DNA of 64,000 bases from Labyrinthula sp. Ha (Eukaryota; Sar; Bigyra; Labyrinthulida; Labyrinthulaceae), in NCBI GenBank assembly GCA_015227615.1, contig JAALGZ010000005.1:992001-1056000 (forward strand). Reading direction: 5' to 3'. Below are positions 1 to 11,902 of the stretch, piece after piece (within the stretch, counting starts at the first letter, position 1; the number at the start of each line of letters is the position of its first letter). Made by a program: the position numbers and the translations under genes. The notes below the pieces were generated by a model that did not search any database, was not told the DNA's origin, and saw nothing but the letters and a program-made list of their open reading frames with translations.

Positions 1-17
1 ACTACTACTACTACTAT
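1..17. repeat. ACT trinucleotide microsatellite
   Basis: The window opens with about five copies of ACT. The array may continue to the left, outside the window. It lies in non-coding AT-rich DNA. Confidence 0.8.
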
Positions 18-3000
18 TGTTTGCGGTTATAAAATAATAAAATCAACTAATCTTCAAAATAATTTTTATTCTATTGAAAACTCCATTACTTACAGCTCAA
101 AAAATAGTAAAAGGTGTCTTGTAGAAATAAATTTCAAACCCAATGCTTTGCAAGGGTATTAGAATTAGAAAAGCTGCCTTTTTCTGTTAAGAAAATGATT
201 GATTTATTCAAAGATTTTTAGCATTAATAGAGTATTGAGATTAGCATTTCACTTTCAGTAGCTGTTACAAAGTAAGCACATATATAACTTTAAAGTTTTA
301 GGTTTTGTTAATATTTTTGTTCATATTTGTTGTGTTTCTCGATAAAGATACCACATAAAAGATAGCTAAGGAAACTATGCTCAATCTAACAACAGGTAAA
401 CTCTGTATAGTGTGAGTTTCAACTTTATCTAAGTGCTGAAAAGAATGAGTAGCGTGAAACCTGGATACCCTGTTTTCATGATTAAGAAGATATTTGAACA
501 CCCTGAAATTTTCACCGCACTTAACCTAGCTTTTCTAGTGTAAAAATTAACTTTTAAAGACCATGTTTTATTGCTATATACTGATGATGTATTCTAGATT
601 CGAGAGAAAGTGAGGTAAGCGCCGAATAAATGATGATGTCATGAATTGAAAACTAGCAAAATACTCTGAACATGGCGTATTTTGCATAAATAATCCACAC
701 TCGTGTGTGAGTCATAAAAATACAATCATTAAGGGAACAACTAGCGGTAAATAACTGCCTTTTCTTGAAGTAATTTATGATTCATTAAAGAGTTGTTCGC
801 AGATCTGGCCATCGCCATAGATCTCTCATTTGATATTTCTTTGGTATTCATTTATTTCAAATTTCTATTCATAGTTTTAAAGTGTAGTGTGAAAATACTC
901 CGTGATAAAGAACTGCTTTGTCCTTATGAACCTCAAGATAATTGCTTTATGTATTAACTTAATTGTTATAACAAGGTATATAGAAGACAGGCAGATATAT
1001 TAAATTTTTTTCATCATTTCAAACATGAAAATCTATATATTAAAACTAGATACTATTTTGTAAATAGATACACGTGAATGGGTGCTCCATTTTTCCATAG
1101 TTCCGATGATGTAACCCAAGACAAGAAATGATCAATACTGATTCTTAGGATTTGCCCAAGAACAGGTATTCAGCCATCTTGTCCAAAACGAAAATTAACT
1201 AGGTAATCCCTATGTGGTTATTCTCTTGATTTTGGTGTCACAAACCTCACACGTCATTACTTATCAACAGGAAATTGGCCATACGACCTAATTGTGACAA
1301 AAAATATTTGCGAAGAATGGAGCAAGAAACAAAAGAAATGAAGGGTACGCCCTTCCTAGCAGAAAATACATATGTCATATAAAATTATTGCATATTTCCA
1401 TATCAGTATTGCAGAAAATGTTTTCTACTTTCTTACTAAGTTCTTGGCCTGAGTCTTTAAGTATAGAAAAGGAAAACATACTGTTATTCAGACACGATAA
1501 GCAAAAAGTTTTTAAAATAAATGTAGAAAAGAAGAGGCAAAGAGTTGAGTGTTCTTCATCGAGATTCTGTTACTTTAACATAGGACCTACGTTTAATCCT
1601 GAAATTTGCAGTTACTAGTTGAAGTTTATTTGTCAAGATCTCTTTGATTGCAAATTAACTAAGCCTTTAGCTGTGAATGAGGATCTAAAGGAAATAATGA
1701 AAGAAAAAAACTCCATCAAAAACTTGATATTACCCACAGGCGTGGTATCAGCCTTGTTATTGCAAAAGGACCTTTCTGAACTGCTTTTATCAGAAGAACT
1801 TCTTCTCATTATGTGAAGAAAGTGAAGAAGATAGTAACATAGACAGAGCCAGAGAACATTAATATTAGAACTTTGATACGCTTTGCAAAAGGTTAGATGC
1901 AAAGGGATATAAAATGGAAACTGTAATGAAATTACCCATAAGCGGGAAGGTAACATTTTATCCCGGGATATATCAGGACTATGCACAAGATAAAACTAAG
2001 ATAAATATGTGGAGGCTAGATTATAATCAATACAATATATGAACTAATAAGGCATCTTTATGATTCGATATTTCACACAGACGTTAATTATTTTCTTTAC
2101 GTTGTCAACTTAGGATGAGCATGAATCAAAAGCGTATGTTGAAGCACGTAAGATAAGAATTGGCTTAAATTAGAGATCAGATGGGAGTTTTAGGGTAGTA
2201 GAAACGATGTCAGGTAATATATGGGCAAATTTTAAGTGCCCAATGAATATCAAAATTTACCTGAAATCCAGTAGAACATCTTCTGTGAATAAAATGGATT
2301 TATCCAATAATAACGACTTCATTTATCCTTCCATCTCCTAAGTCGTTAATATTGAAGTCTACACTCTTATTTCTTAGAGAACTGTAAACTAATCCCACAT
2401 CAGCGTCTTTATCAGAGTAAAACTGTAAATTCCAAATCCCCAAACCAGCTTTTTTCTTTTAGAAAGCAGATCCCTAAATATATGCATATGCAGTCTAGAG
2501 TAAGTATGTAGCCCATAACCCGACAACCTAATTTATTCTGATTCTAATAGTTCAAACTCTCAATTCAAACTGTAGTATACGTGGACATCAAATAAAGACC
2601 ACATTGATTCCGCATGTGTGGACATAAACCTTGATTAGAGAGTGCAAGAAATAACAACATTTTTTTCCTCCTGGTTTCTGGGAACGCATCTGAGTTTCAC
2701 TTAAACAAGCCCAACCAATAGAGATTAGAGGCTTTGGAGCCGTGAATCCCGCTATATTTGGAAAAGTTTCCATATTGTTGGAGTTGACAATGTTTTTTCA
2801 TGTGAATAGAATATAAATACCTCAAAGGACTGCCTGCTTAATCCATTTATGTTGTGGCATATTGAGGCGTTTACTTAATGTACAAAAATTTGAAAGCTGT
2901 GTATCGCACTTCAGGTTTTCCTGGTAGCTAAGTATAGTCCACCAAATCTACTTTAAGCCATATCCGTTTTGAAGGTATTCGTTTCAAAATCAATGTTTTG

Positions 3001-4543
3001 TGAAAATAAGAGCATATATTTTTTATTCCTGGTTGTATAGTAATCACTATTCGTCATAGTTCGCCCCTTTGCAGTACTTCTCTTGAAATTTATGCATATA
3101 CATATCTTGCTAGGCCCTTAGGTTGATCAGTACTCTACTTCAGCTAATCTTTTAAATTTTGTGCAGCATGGCTATAAAAACTTTTTTATCATCGTCTCTA
3201 CCCCTGTAAGTTTTCAATTTTAACTAGGTTAGCAGTGTCACTTGCGCTCTCATCAGAAAAACTTTTCAGTCAAATTTGATTGTTTGCTCCAAATGGGTTA
3301 TGATGTGACAAAATTGTTTGAATTAAAACGAATGTTTTGTGAAGTGCAAGTGTTTTAGCAGCATAGATTCCCGCTTCTAATTTATTTTTTACCCATCTAC
3401 ATCTATTCTAACAGCGTTCTTCAGCAGATATGCGTGATTGCTCCAGGGTTAAGAATTCCTCAGAATGTGAATGGTTTAACTTGGTTTGGCCACATTGCCC
3501 AAGCCAAAAGAAATATATTTAGTTAAAGTACACATAGCACATAACAATTAAGGCCGGTAAAAAGTGTGAAAAGTCATAAAATGAAAAGAAAATGACGATA
3601 AACTGCCTTCTTCTGTTTACATCATCGAAATAACATCAACTTTTGTTACTCATAGAGCTTAATGGTTGAAATTAAAATAACATATAACTCTAGCAACACC
3701 ACCATGGCCGGGCATTCCCTCCCCATTTGATTCTCGATGGTTTTTAGATTAAATTCACATCCTTTTCCATGTTTTGAACATGGATAAGTCAAAATAAGTC
3801 AAAAAGTCAAGTAACAGAGGTTTAACGTAATGAAATTAGAATTTTAATAGCCTAAGTTCTGAATACCTAAATGGCGAAACTATATTTTTTTAATTCCAAT
3901 TAAATTCTTGAACCAAGTATATTTGACGTAACTTTTAATATTTTACGGATACTTGAAGAGATCCTGGATCGAAGCACATTGCACTGCCAAAACCATCTTT
4001 TCGATCTCCATTCTACCCTTCAAAGTAGCCATTTTCAGTTGATGCAAACAGTTTCCTTTTGTTTTTGAGTGGATTTTAGTGTATTAACCTTGAAGTTTCA
4101 ATATAGTCTATATCGATAGACTATTCGAACCATAGGATTTACTTGCTCAATAACCAAGTTCTCAGAATTTTCCTCCTTCAATACATGAAATGTGCTTCCT
4201 GCATTTAAACACTGTTCGGATAACATAAGATCAGTCTCAAAAAATCTCTGCAAACTTTGTAGAATCATTACACGCAATCAGGAGCTCAATCTAGAACGGT
4301 TTTTCTATGTTCTTCTTAACTTGGTGATATTTCCTTAGGCTTATATTCCGTATAGCTGATTGTTTGCTTGGTTTTGAGGAATTAAGTTTCTCGAAGTATA
4401 TTCATCCATTCAATAGTTGAAGTATTTGACTCAGAAATCGAAACAAACTATTTGTAATCTCTGACGAGATATCAAAACAGTTAAACACTCCTTTAATCAC
4501 ACTGGGGCATTACCAAAAATCTTATAACACCAACTTTGGGGAA
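18..4543. other. Gene-poor AT-rich stretch
   Basis: Apart from the decayed coding relic near 1.4-2.0 kb, I see no supportable gene here. The open frames are short, lack good starts and resemble nothing I recognise. The last few hundred bases must contain the HAT1 promoter, but I see no clear core element. Confidence 0.6.
1388..2041 (+). pseudogene. Decayed coding relic, family unknown
   Basis: A protein-like reading runs for about 140 codons from 1388 with a single interruption. It then moves through the other two frames to about 2041, where a clean run of roughly 55 codons includes the phrase KLPISGKVTFYPGIYQDY. Protein-like composition passed from frame to frame over 650 bases suggests an old coding sequence with a few breaks. 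A gene with small introns is an alternative I cannot exclude. I do not recognise the family, and no neighbouring gene explains it. Confidence 0.35.
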
Positions 4544-5955
4544 ATGGGTCAAACACAAACCCATCTCTCGTCAAATGAACTAGAGAAGAAAGTTCACATT
4601 CTTCAGCCTAAAAGAAAAAAGCTTAAAGTTTCGTTTAAGGGAAAAAATTCTAATGAAAATGATAAAACTACACAAGGTAAATAACTGTGTACTTTACTCT
4701 GTTTTTTGAAAACCGTTGCATTTTTTTATATAACTTAGAGAAAGAAAACAACGCAAATTTTGAAAACAAACCAGAAGAACTTCCCTCAGAATTCATTTCT
4801 AATGTCAAAGATATCATTTATTTTCAATTCAACGGTGAAGTTTTTGGTGCGGATTTCGTGCATCAAGTGTTTTCCGAAGATGAAAGAATAAGGGGTTATA
4901 AGGATATAAAAATTGATATCGTCGTATCAGAGATGTGGGCTATACATCCTACAGTTTCGTATGATTCAATATATAGTCAACAAAACTCCAAAGACCTAAA
5001 ACTGGATAACCAACCCCTTGATATTTTGCTCAACTCTAAGGCTGTTCCAAAGGCCTCAGTCTATAAGACCAAAGAGAATTTCAAAAAAAAGAAATATGAG
5101 GAAAAAAACTCGGATTTTATAGAAGAACTCCTGCAGTTTTCAAAAGCAGATTTTGAGAAGGACTCTTGTAGATATAAACTGTATCTCTTCTTTTTCTTGT
5201 AATATAGTGTTGCTCTGGATTCTGAGAAGTCAAAGGAACTATATACTTTATTCTTAGATCGCTGCCAAGCGCTTGCTTACTGGTTCATAGAAACTGCATC
5301 TTTGATTGACCCGAACAACGTTAATTTTATCCTATACCTTCTTTTCAAAGTGGAGGCAAGCGGATTTGTACTTTGTGGATACAACTTGATCTACAAGTTC
5401 GAAAACCCGTATTATGGGGATGTGTTTCGGATTTGTCAAATGCTTCTTGTCAAACCATTTCAGAGGAAAGGGCTCGGATATGCTTTTCTTAAACAAGTTT
5501 ATGAACAGATTAAGATCCTAGGCGGCTCTAGAGTAAATGCGGAAGATCCCTGCCTGGGCTTTAGTTTGCTAAGGGACAAAGTAGAGCGGGATATATTAAG
5601 GAAGAACGAGAGGTTCAACCAGATTGTCGCAAGGACTCTGACACCAAACTTTGAACATGATCAAGGAAGGTTTGTTTTAATTGAACTTGCCGACTTGAAC
5701 TTCCTTGAAGAAAACACTGGGATCGAAAGGATGCAGATTCAAAGAATTTTCGAGTCTACATTGATCGGCAGTGCTTGGGAAACTAAGAACGAGCATCTAG
5801 AGGCTTTAATAAGGACGGGAATTATGATGAGGATAAAAGCAGATAGACTCACGGATGAAAATATATCAGAGCCTGGAATCTTTGAAGAGGTCAGTGCACT
5901 ATACGACGAAGAGATACAAATCTTTAAACATCACCACCAAAAGATTAGACTTTAA
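4544..5955 (+). CDS. HAT1: Histone acetyltransferase type B catalytic subunit (HAT1)
   Basis: This enzyme uses acetyl-CoA to acetylate newly made histone H4, usually with an RbAp46/48-type partner, before histones are deposited. I read three exons: 4544-4676, 4739-5180 and 5208-5955, giving 440 residues against 419 in human. Seen: the HAT1 N-terminal domain, then YWFIETASLID, the acetyl-CoA loop QRKGLG (about residues 277-282), and the catalytic-Glu motif VNAEDP (Glu near 304) followed by an LRD segment. The first intron is 62 bp. The second is placed at 5181-5207, only 27 bp, because that keeps the conserved helix before YWFIETAS; a 99-bp intron at 5168-5266 also keeps frame but deletes part of that helix. 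The first ATG, at 4544, is used. The stop lies 9 bp from the stop of the convergent neighbour. Confidence 0.93.
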
Positions 5956-5964
5956 CCTTTAAAG

Positions 5965-7457
5965 TTATCTTTGGTTTCCCCATCCACCATTTGGTCTTTG
6001 CGGGTACATGCCAGGAGGCTGGAAAAAGAAATTTGGATGCCCTGCATTGTAGGGTCCTTGTTGGGGTGCATTCCAATTGTTTCCTTGCCCGGGTCCAGCT
6101 CCATCATATCCTGGTGGAGGTCTTGGTACAACCCCCGGAACATCATCTCTTCTCTGTGTGTCCATGGCAGGAGATCTTCTGAATTCGTCGTACATATCTG
6201 GCGCGGGTCCAGGGCCTTGGCTACTTCTAGGCGCTCCATGTTGCAATGAAGAGGGTTGTGCGTTATCATAGAAGTTTCTTGGACTTGGGGAGACACCACC
6301 ATAATATACGTTTGGAACCGGTGGATAGTAGGCACCTGGTGGGTACATTGGGTAAGGCTGATGCCCTTGAGGAACATGTTGGGGAGCAGTTGGAGGTTGT
6401 GTGGGTTGAGATGGTGGTGCCATTTGAAGATCTTTCATCTTTTCACTCTCCCTTCTGTGAGTTTCCTTTAGTTCTCTTTCTGACTCTTGAAGATGACTTA
6501 CCTTCTCTTCCAAAGTTTGGTTCCGATGTTTATGATCGTTAACACTCGTTTCCAAACTTTCTTTCAACTGTTCAAGTGTTCGTAACTTCTCCTTGTTTCT
6601 TGAAAGGTCTTCCTTCAAACTGTGATTCATTTTCTTCTCTTGAGAAAGTTCACTTTCAAGTTGATGACTTCTTTTAATAGCAACTTCCAACTTCTCCTGC
6701 TCTCTTTTCCAAGCATCTATTTTTACAACTTTATAACCATTATGCTCTAGAATTCCCTCTAACTGGACTTCAGGAGTCTGTGTAACGTCATCGGCAATGT
6801 CAATTCCAAAGACATATGTTGGTTTCTCCTTTAAAAATTTGACAAAGCTTTTTGGGAATATAACTTTTCTTTCCTTTTTCTCCGTTTTTTGTACTTTGGG
6901 AGCCTCTTCTTTCTGTTCAGGGATATCTTTTTCAATTTCGTGCAGATTTATTGGAGTTTTATTCACAGCCGGAGCTGATCCATAATCTGCCTTAGTATTG
7001 CCTTCCTCTTGCTCAACAGGTTTTTCAATAACTTCATAATCAGCAGCTAGGTCTTCAGATTTCGCACCTAAAACTTCTGGCTGAGGAATTGGGTCAACTT
7101 CGGCTGGCTTCGCCTCTTCCACTTCATTTCCTTGCTTAAGCATATCTCTATAACTCTGCCCCTCCGTTCGTTTCTTGGAGGGAAATTTTTGGGCACTCAC
7201 AGGTTTGGCTGCCATAGTAGGTACAGCTGGAGCTTCCTCGGTAGCTGTCTTTGCAGCAATTTTTGCATAGGGGCGTCCTTTGCGATCTCCGTTTGGTTTT
7301 GAAAATGATTTCTTGTTGTTTTTATAAGGTCCCCTGCCTCTGTCTCCTCGTTGATTCGGAACCACTTTTTTCTTGGTACCTTTCTTTTGAACATCAGTCC
7401 ATTCGCCATCATCTTAAAATAATACGATATAGGGATTTTACTTGTATCAGGGTTCAT
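5965..7457 (-). CDS. Q/P-rich coiled-coil protein with basic RG-type N-terminus, probably RNA-associated
   Basis: Two exons, 7457-7442 and 7412-5965, separated by a 29-bp GT-AG intron, give 487 residues. Splicing restores a short N-terminal motif, NDGEWTDVQKKGTKKK. This resembles W-containing N-termini of RNA-binding proteins. It is followed by a basic RGDRGRGPY segment. Then come an acidic linker, a short folded stretch around KSFVKFLKEKPTYVFGIDI, and a coiled coil of about 110 residues rich in E, K, L and Q. The C-terminal region of about 150 residues is rich in P, Q, G, Y and N (PYPMYPPGAYYPP), like low-complexity tails of mRNP granule proteins. No catalytic domain is visible. An RNA-granule or translation role is an inference from composition only. 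It converges on HAT1. Confidence 0.8.
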
Positions 7458-8279
7458 AACTTGCTTCTATCTTGCAGAATAAACTTTTGTTTCGCTACTT
7501 TTCTTAAGTTGGGTTCTAAACATAAGAAGCTTTGTTTAAAAGACAAAAACATCGTAGTTACTAGGTAAACTTAGTCAAACAATTTACCTTTGTTTAATTT
7601 ACTATTTAAATTTGGGATATGTTAGGAAGAGCCAAAGCACTGGTTTCTGTCTTTAGTTTTTCTTTTATTTTCTTTCTATGAAAATGTGGGTGTCTTAATG
7701 TGCACGTTAAGAATGAAGAATTCCAGTATGTTACATGTCTAGGATAGAATAGGCAAGATTATGATATTTGTGCTTCGGAGGTATTCCACGTTTTTCATTG
7801 GATAATTGTATTTCCTATAATAGATATTTCATAAATTAAAAAAAATAAAACCAATAAACTTCAAAATAAAATACAAAATATCGAAAGGTTGATGGGTGAC
7901 ATGTATTTAGAGTTGATTTAAATAATGAATATGGATTGGAAGAAGCTTAAAGCCTTTTCTCTATCTAAATTCAATGAAGAGTTGAACGAACGTCAAGGCT
8001 ATAACTGTACAAAGGAATATACTAGTCAAACAGTTTTGACATACATATATTGAAGCTTCAAAGAAAAAAAATTCTAGCAGATGAGTTAAACCTTAAGAAA
8101 TGTTGAAATATTTTACTCATTCAAGATTTTCCTAAACTGCTACAAGCACAAACCGTTATGAAATACAAAATAACAGTGAAAAGAAATAAAAAAGGGCGGC
8201 GATAGATGAAAAAGGTAAATTGAATCATGGTCCTATAATTTATGTTAGGAACTAAATGGAGTATCTATAATGAGAGCAC
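7458..8279. other. Intergenic DNA upstream of the coiled-coil gene
   Basis: This AT-rich sequence contains no convincing gene or repeat. The part next to 7457 should include the promoter and 5' leader of the minus-strand gene. Confidence 0.5.
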
Positions 8280-9850
8280 TCTGTTGGTTCTCTCCACCAA
8301 CTTATTCTTGTTTGGGAGAGGGTGGGTTGAAGTCACGTTGTTGGAATGTTAGTGGGTTAAATATGTACATAAGAGAGGTTCAAGTTGTGATTATAGTCTT
8401 CAGTTTAGAGTTTAGCAATCAGAGTTTGGTTGATCTTAGACATAGATGGTGTAAATGAGTGCAAAAGAAAAACTCGTGTATTTACATCCAACTTAGGCTC
8501 AGCATAATCAGTCGCCTTGCTTCATCTGGTGTTCATATTGGTTTTCTTTTCTGAGGTGAGCTCAAACTGCTTGGTAATTCCTGTCACAATGGTGTTTCAA
8601 AATCTAAATAAAATCCGGCTGGATTATTTCTCAGAGCATCAAGCATCTTCACAACAGTTGTATATAATTTTTTCACCCTTCTTGATTCCTTTTTGTTCTT
8701 GTGGATAGTTGCTTGTATATAGAAAGCAACTGAGCAAACTTTGCAGATGTACAAGACGGTCACTTCCGGATGGCGAGTGATGAAAACTTGACTCTAAACT
8801 CCAACTACTCCGTGTATGAGCTTTCTAGTCTTCCCAATCCTGTAAGAGCTGGAACCTATAAGGGATGTCTATGAAAATCCCTTTTAGGAAGCAGGTTTAT
8901 GTGGTAGATGCTTCTTTCCTACTCTTTATAGCAAACTCGCGCATTGTACCTGCAAGATAAGTTGAAACTAAGCCCAATGTAGTTATAAAGTGCTTAATGC
9001 ATCGAATGTCGGCAGTTTTTAGCTGTGTTGCAGGTTTAACCAAGGCTGGACTGGAAATACTCATAACTACAGTAGAATGAGTTAGGGCAAGATATTTGAG
9101 ACCACGAACAAATTAAAAAAACATTATGTGTTTCCATAAAAGTGCAGCCGAAATTGAAAGTGCCCGAATTGTTGTCAAAGCCATTATAAATATAGTCAGC
9201 AATTGATTTCTTGAAAGGACAAGTGTTGTAGCTCTCTGAATACTCTCGGTAGTTCTTTGTCTCTTCTTCTTGTAGAAATTCGTGAAGAGTTAGGTTTTAT
9301 TCTGTAGGTTTATATGTTGTTGCCTTGTTAAAATATAATTGAAGTGTGCCTGCTGTACTGGGAGAATTTGTTGCAGTTCCTACCAACCTGCTCATATGGG
9401 TATCATCAGATAATTTGCTCTCGTCTGCCTATTCTCATGACTCTTCTAATAACTTTTTTGTCTAAATAAATCCCAGGAAACCTTTCATGAACTGCTAAGA
9501 TGACATCGCTGATAAGATTGTCAGCCAAACTAAGCATTTCAACAAACTTAGTTTCATCATCAGTTAAACTCATCTTAGTGTTTTCTTAGCTTTGGGTTAA
9601 GCTCAGCTATTACTTTTTCAGTTTTGGTGCTGTTAAGCTGAAAAATTTTTAGATGGTTTAGGATCAGTCTTAATATTAACATGAAAAGTATAACTAGCAC
9701 TTTCCCCGCATTGAACTTTACATCTTTCTATATTTTAGTTGTTGCACAAGAATATTGCTCACTTTCATCCTGTGTAAAGTAGCAAGACGCTCCTTTTCTC
9801 CATTTAAATATACCACCAACACATTTGGTGAATGTTTCATACATCTCAGT
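8280..9850 (-). mobile_element. Decayed MULE-type DNA transposon copy
   Basis: Translating the minus strand in changing frames recovers pieces that align by eye with the better MULE fragment at 27.2-28.0 kb. Near 9.8 kb there is FKWRKGASCYFTQDESEQ against FRWEKASSHRFSEEETKK. Next comes CKVQCGESASYTFHVNIKTD against CNFKCLSSPTCTFELNIKFD. Near 9.5 kb there is LAVHERFPGIYLDKKVIRRV against VALHREFPGVHFDSSLVKRE. Toward 8.6 kb the frame still reads protein-like (SRRVKKLYTTVVKMLDALRN), consistent with transposase C-terminal helices. Several stops and frameshifts separate the pieces, so the copy is dead. I could not find terminal inverted repeats. Confidence 0.65.
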
Positions 9851-11902
9851 GAAGCTAATACCTCTAGTTGGGTAGCATTAAATTAGTTGGGTGGAATTTT
9901 GTAAGCTTTCCTGTGTTATTTGAAATGATTTCACGTCATCCTTGACGATTTCGCTCTTGTTCATGTTTTTGATTTTGATCAAATATGAATTTTGATCATA
10001 TAGCCCGATTCCCCATTCAGCCAATAGAAAAAGTGAAGTAGGATATTTTAGGATAGAAGAAACGAACCCCGGAAATGTGTTTAGTTGAGGTACTTGGTGT
10101 TTTGGTTCATCGAAATTTAGGCAACGGTGGTATGCTACAGATGATTGGATGCTTGCATTATTAGTACCGTGGAGGTGTAGCCGAGGAGTGTATGAAGGAT
10201 TTTAATTTTCTTTGGAGGGCTGCATTTCGTTTTTGTTAGAATTTTAGGAATTTAAGTTGTTGGATGGCTTTGAGAGAGGTGTGAGTTGACCATTCACTCA
10301 CTGTATGCCGTGGAGAAGGTGTCTTCAACTATTCCTTGTCAAAAATTGTTTATTCTTAGATCGTGCTTAGGGTTAATGTTTTATTTATGAAGCTGGTTTG
10401 GTATTTATCAAGCGGTGTTTTGCTTCGGGGAGGTTGTGTATAGGCTTAGGTTGACCGCAACAGTGTTAGATTATTAAAAAAACAAAAAGAAAACATAGTC
10501 TCACTCGACAACTAACTACTTTAAAATTTTAATGTCGAAACAACCTGCAAGATATGTAGTATATAACAGTCAAGTGAGTTCCAGCCGCGCGATAGATCCG
10601 GAAAATGTAAGTAGTTCTAGCACATAATCCGGAGGGTTATGCCTAGACGGATGTATTCTACTATACTTTTGAGGAAGGAACAAGTATTTTCTGCGTTGGT
10701 GAGGCTGCGACTGATATTCCATAGTTTGCTTTTAGTCTTACAGGTTGAGGTATTTCGTGGCATGGTGGATCCCAATATCTTGTAGGAACCTTCGTTTAAA
10801 TGAATAGGAGTCAACAAATCTCGTTAATATTGGGGCCTTATGATGGCTTAGTCTATGTTTCTTGATTTTAGTTGTGCAATAGATTTCACCAAAATCATCC
10901 AGAGCCAACAGTTATTGAAACTCTAAGGTCAGATAATTCTGTGGGAACTAACTATGGCTCAATTTCCCATGGGTTAAAAATCATTTTTAAACTTGGAATG
11001 CCATTGACATGCTGCCATAGAAAGCTCTTAGAAGCAGTGTGGTTGTGCTGTTGATTACCGAACTAGAGATCTATTAGTACGAGTTGCCCTCAATACCGGG
11101 GTAATCCAATACATGGACAACAAGTGTGTACTGTGATTACTAAGGTGTTGAAATGCCCGTAAAGTGAGTGTACTACCAGGTTCTCTTTGAGTAGTCACTA
11201 AAAGAAATATGGAGTTCAACAAGAAGTTAGAGTTTGCTGAATATGAAGGAACCACTGCCTGGATTGGAGGGTTAGAAACTAACAAGAGTGGACAAAAGCT
11301 TTACTTAGAAGGAATAGCTTTTCCTTCTAAGACAATAAAGCGCATAGACGAAAATATTAAAGTTGATTCGTTTTTAGAAGTTGTTACGTAGCAGTAGAAG
11401 CCAAAATCTTTTGGTGCAGGTAAAATCAGAGATGCTTTAAGAAAGCAAGGAGATTCATGATTGTCGCAGGAAAGAAAATTCTAGGAAAATTTTCAGAAAA
11501 GGATGAGCATGTGGAATAGACAGTGTGGAGAGTCAGACGGAACTCCATCATATCTGTGGAAAGTGAAGTATATGCTGAGCTTAATCAGGCAACTTAAACA
11601 CAGATAGATGAGTATGTAGAAATGAATAAACTTGAAAGTCCTGAAGATCAGCAGTACCTAGCAATACTAGTTGGGTCATATGAGAACGAAACGCCATTTG
11701 CTAGGCGCCATAGTACTCTATAGCAAGTCGAATAACTCCCGCCAAGAAAGAAACAGAATAGGCTTTAGCTTTGGCATAAACTACAAATTGTAGTATTCCC
11801 ATGCATGTTTGCAGTCTTCTTAAGTTTTGTTTTTCAACTTAGTAATAGCTTGAGCTGAAGCCAAGCCTCAGATGAGGCATCTCATAAGTAAGCTTTCTTC
11901 AT
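9851..11902. other. Gene-poor stretch with decayed coding scraps
   Basis: No intact gene is visible. Apart from the relic at 11.0-11.7 kb, the sequence is AT-rich and its short frames are not convincing. A weak retroelement-like scrap near 10.6-10.8 kb on the minus strand is discussed among the rejected items. Confidence 0.5.
11000..11730 (+). pseudogene. Decayed coding relic, family unknown
   Basis: A long protein-like reading runs through this segment. Its clearest part is about 60 codons from ATG 11209, with the phrase YEGTTAWIGGLETNKSGQ. Upstream (CAVDYRTRDLLVRVALNTG) and downstream (NKLESPEDQQYLAILVGSYE) pieces have similar composition but are separated by several breaks. It is dead as it stands. 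I recognise no family and cannot say whether it is a host gene or part of a mobile element. Confidence 0.4.

Noticed and set aside
5168-5266. Alternative 99-bp intron in HAT1
   Set aside because: It keeps frame but removes LYTLFLDRCQAL, which matches the conserved helix before the FIETAS motif, so the 27-bp intron is preferred, though not proven.
5971-6542. Plus-strand open frames opposite the coiled-coil gene
   Set aside because: They are antisense shadows of a Pro/Gln-rich coding sequence.
10617-10817. Minus-strand frame faintly like a Ty1/copia RNase H segment (KLWNISRSLTNAEN)
   Set aside because: It is short, isolated and weak, with no LTRs or other copia parts nearby. It is at most a scrap of an old element.
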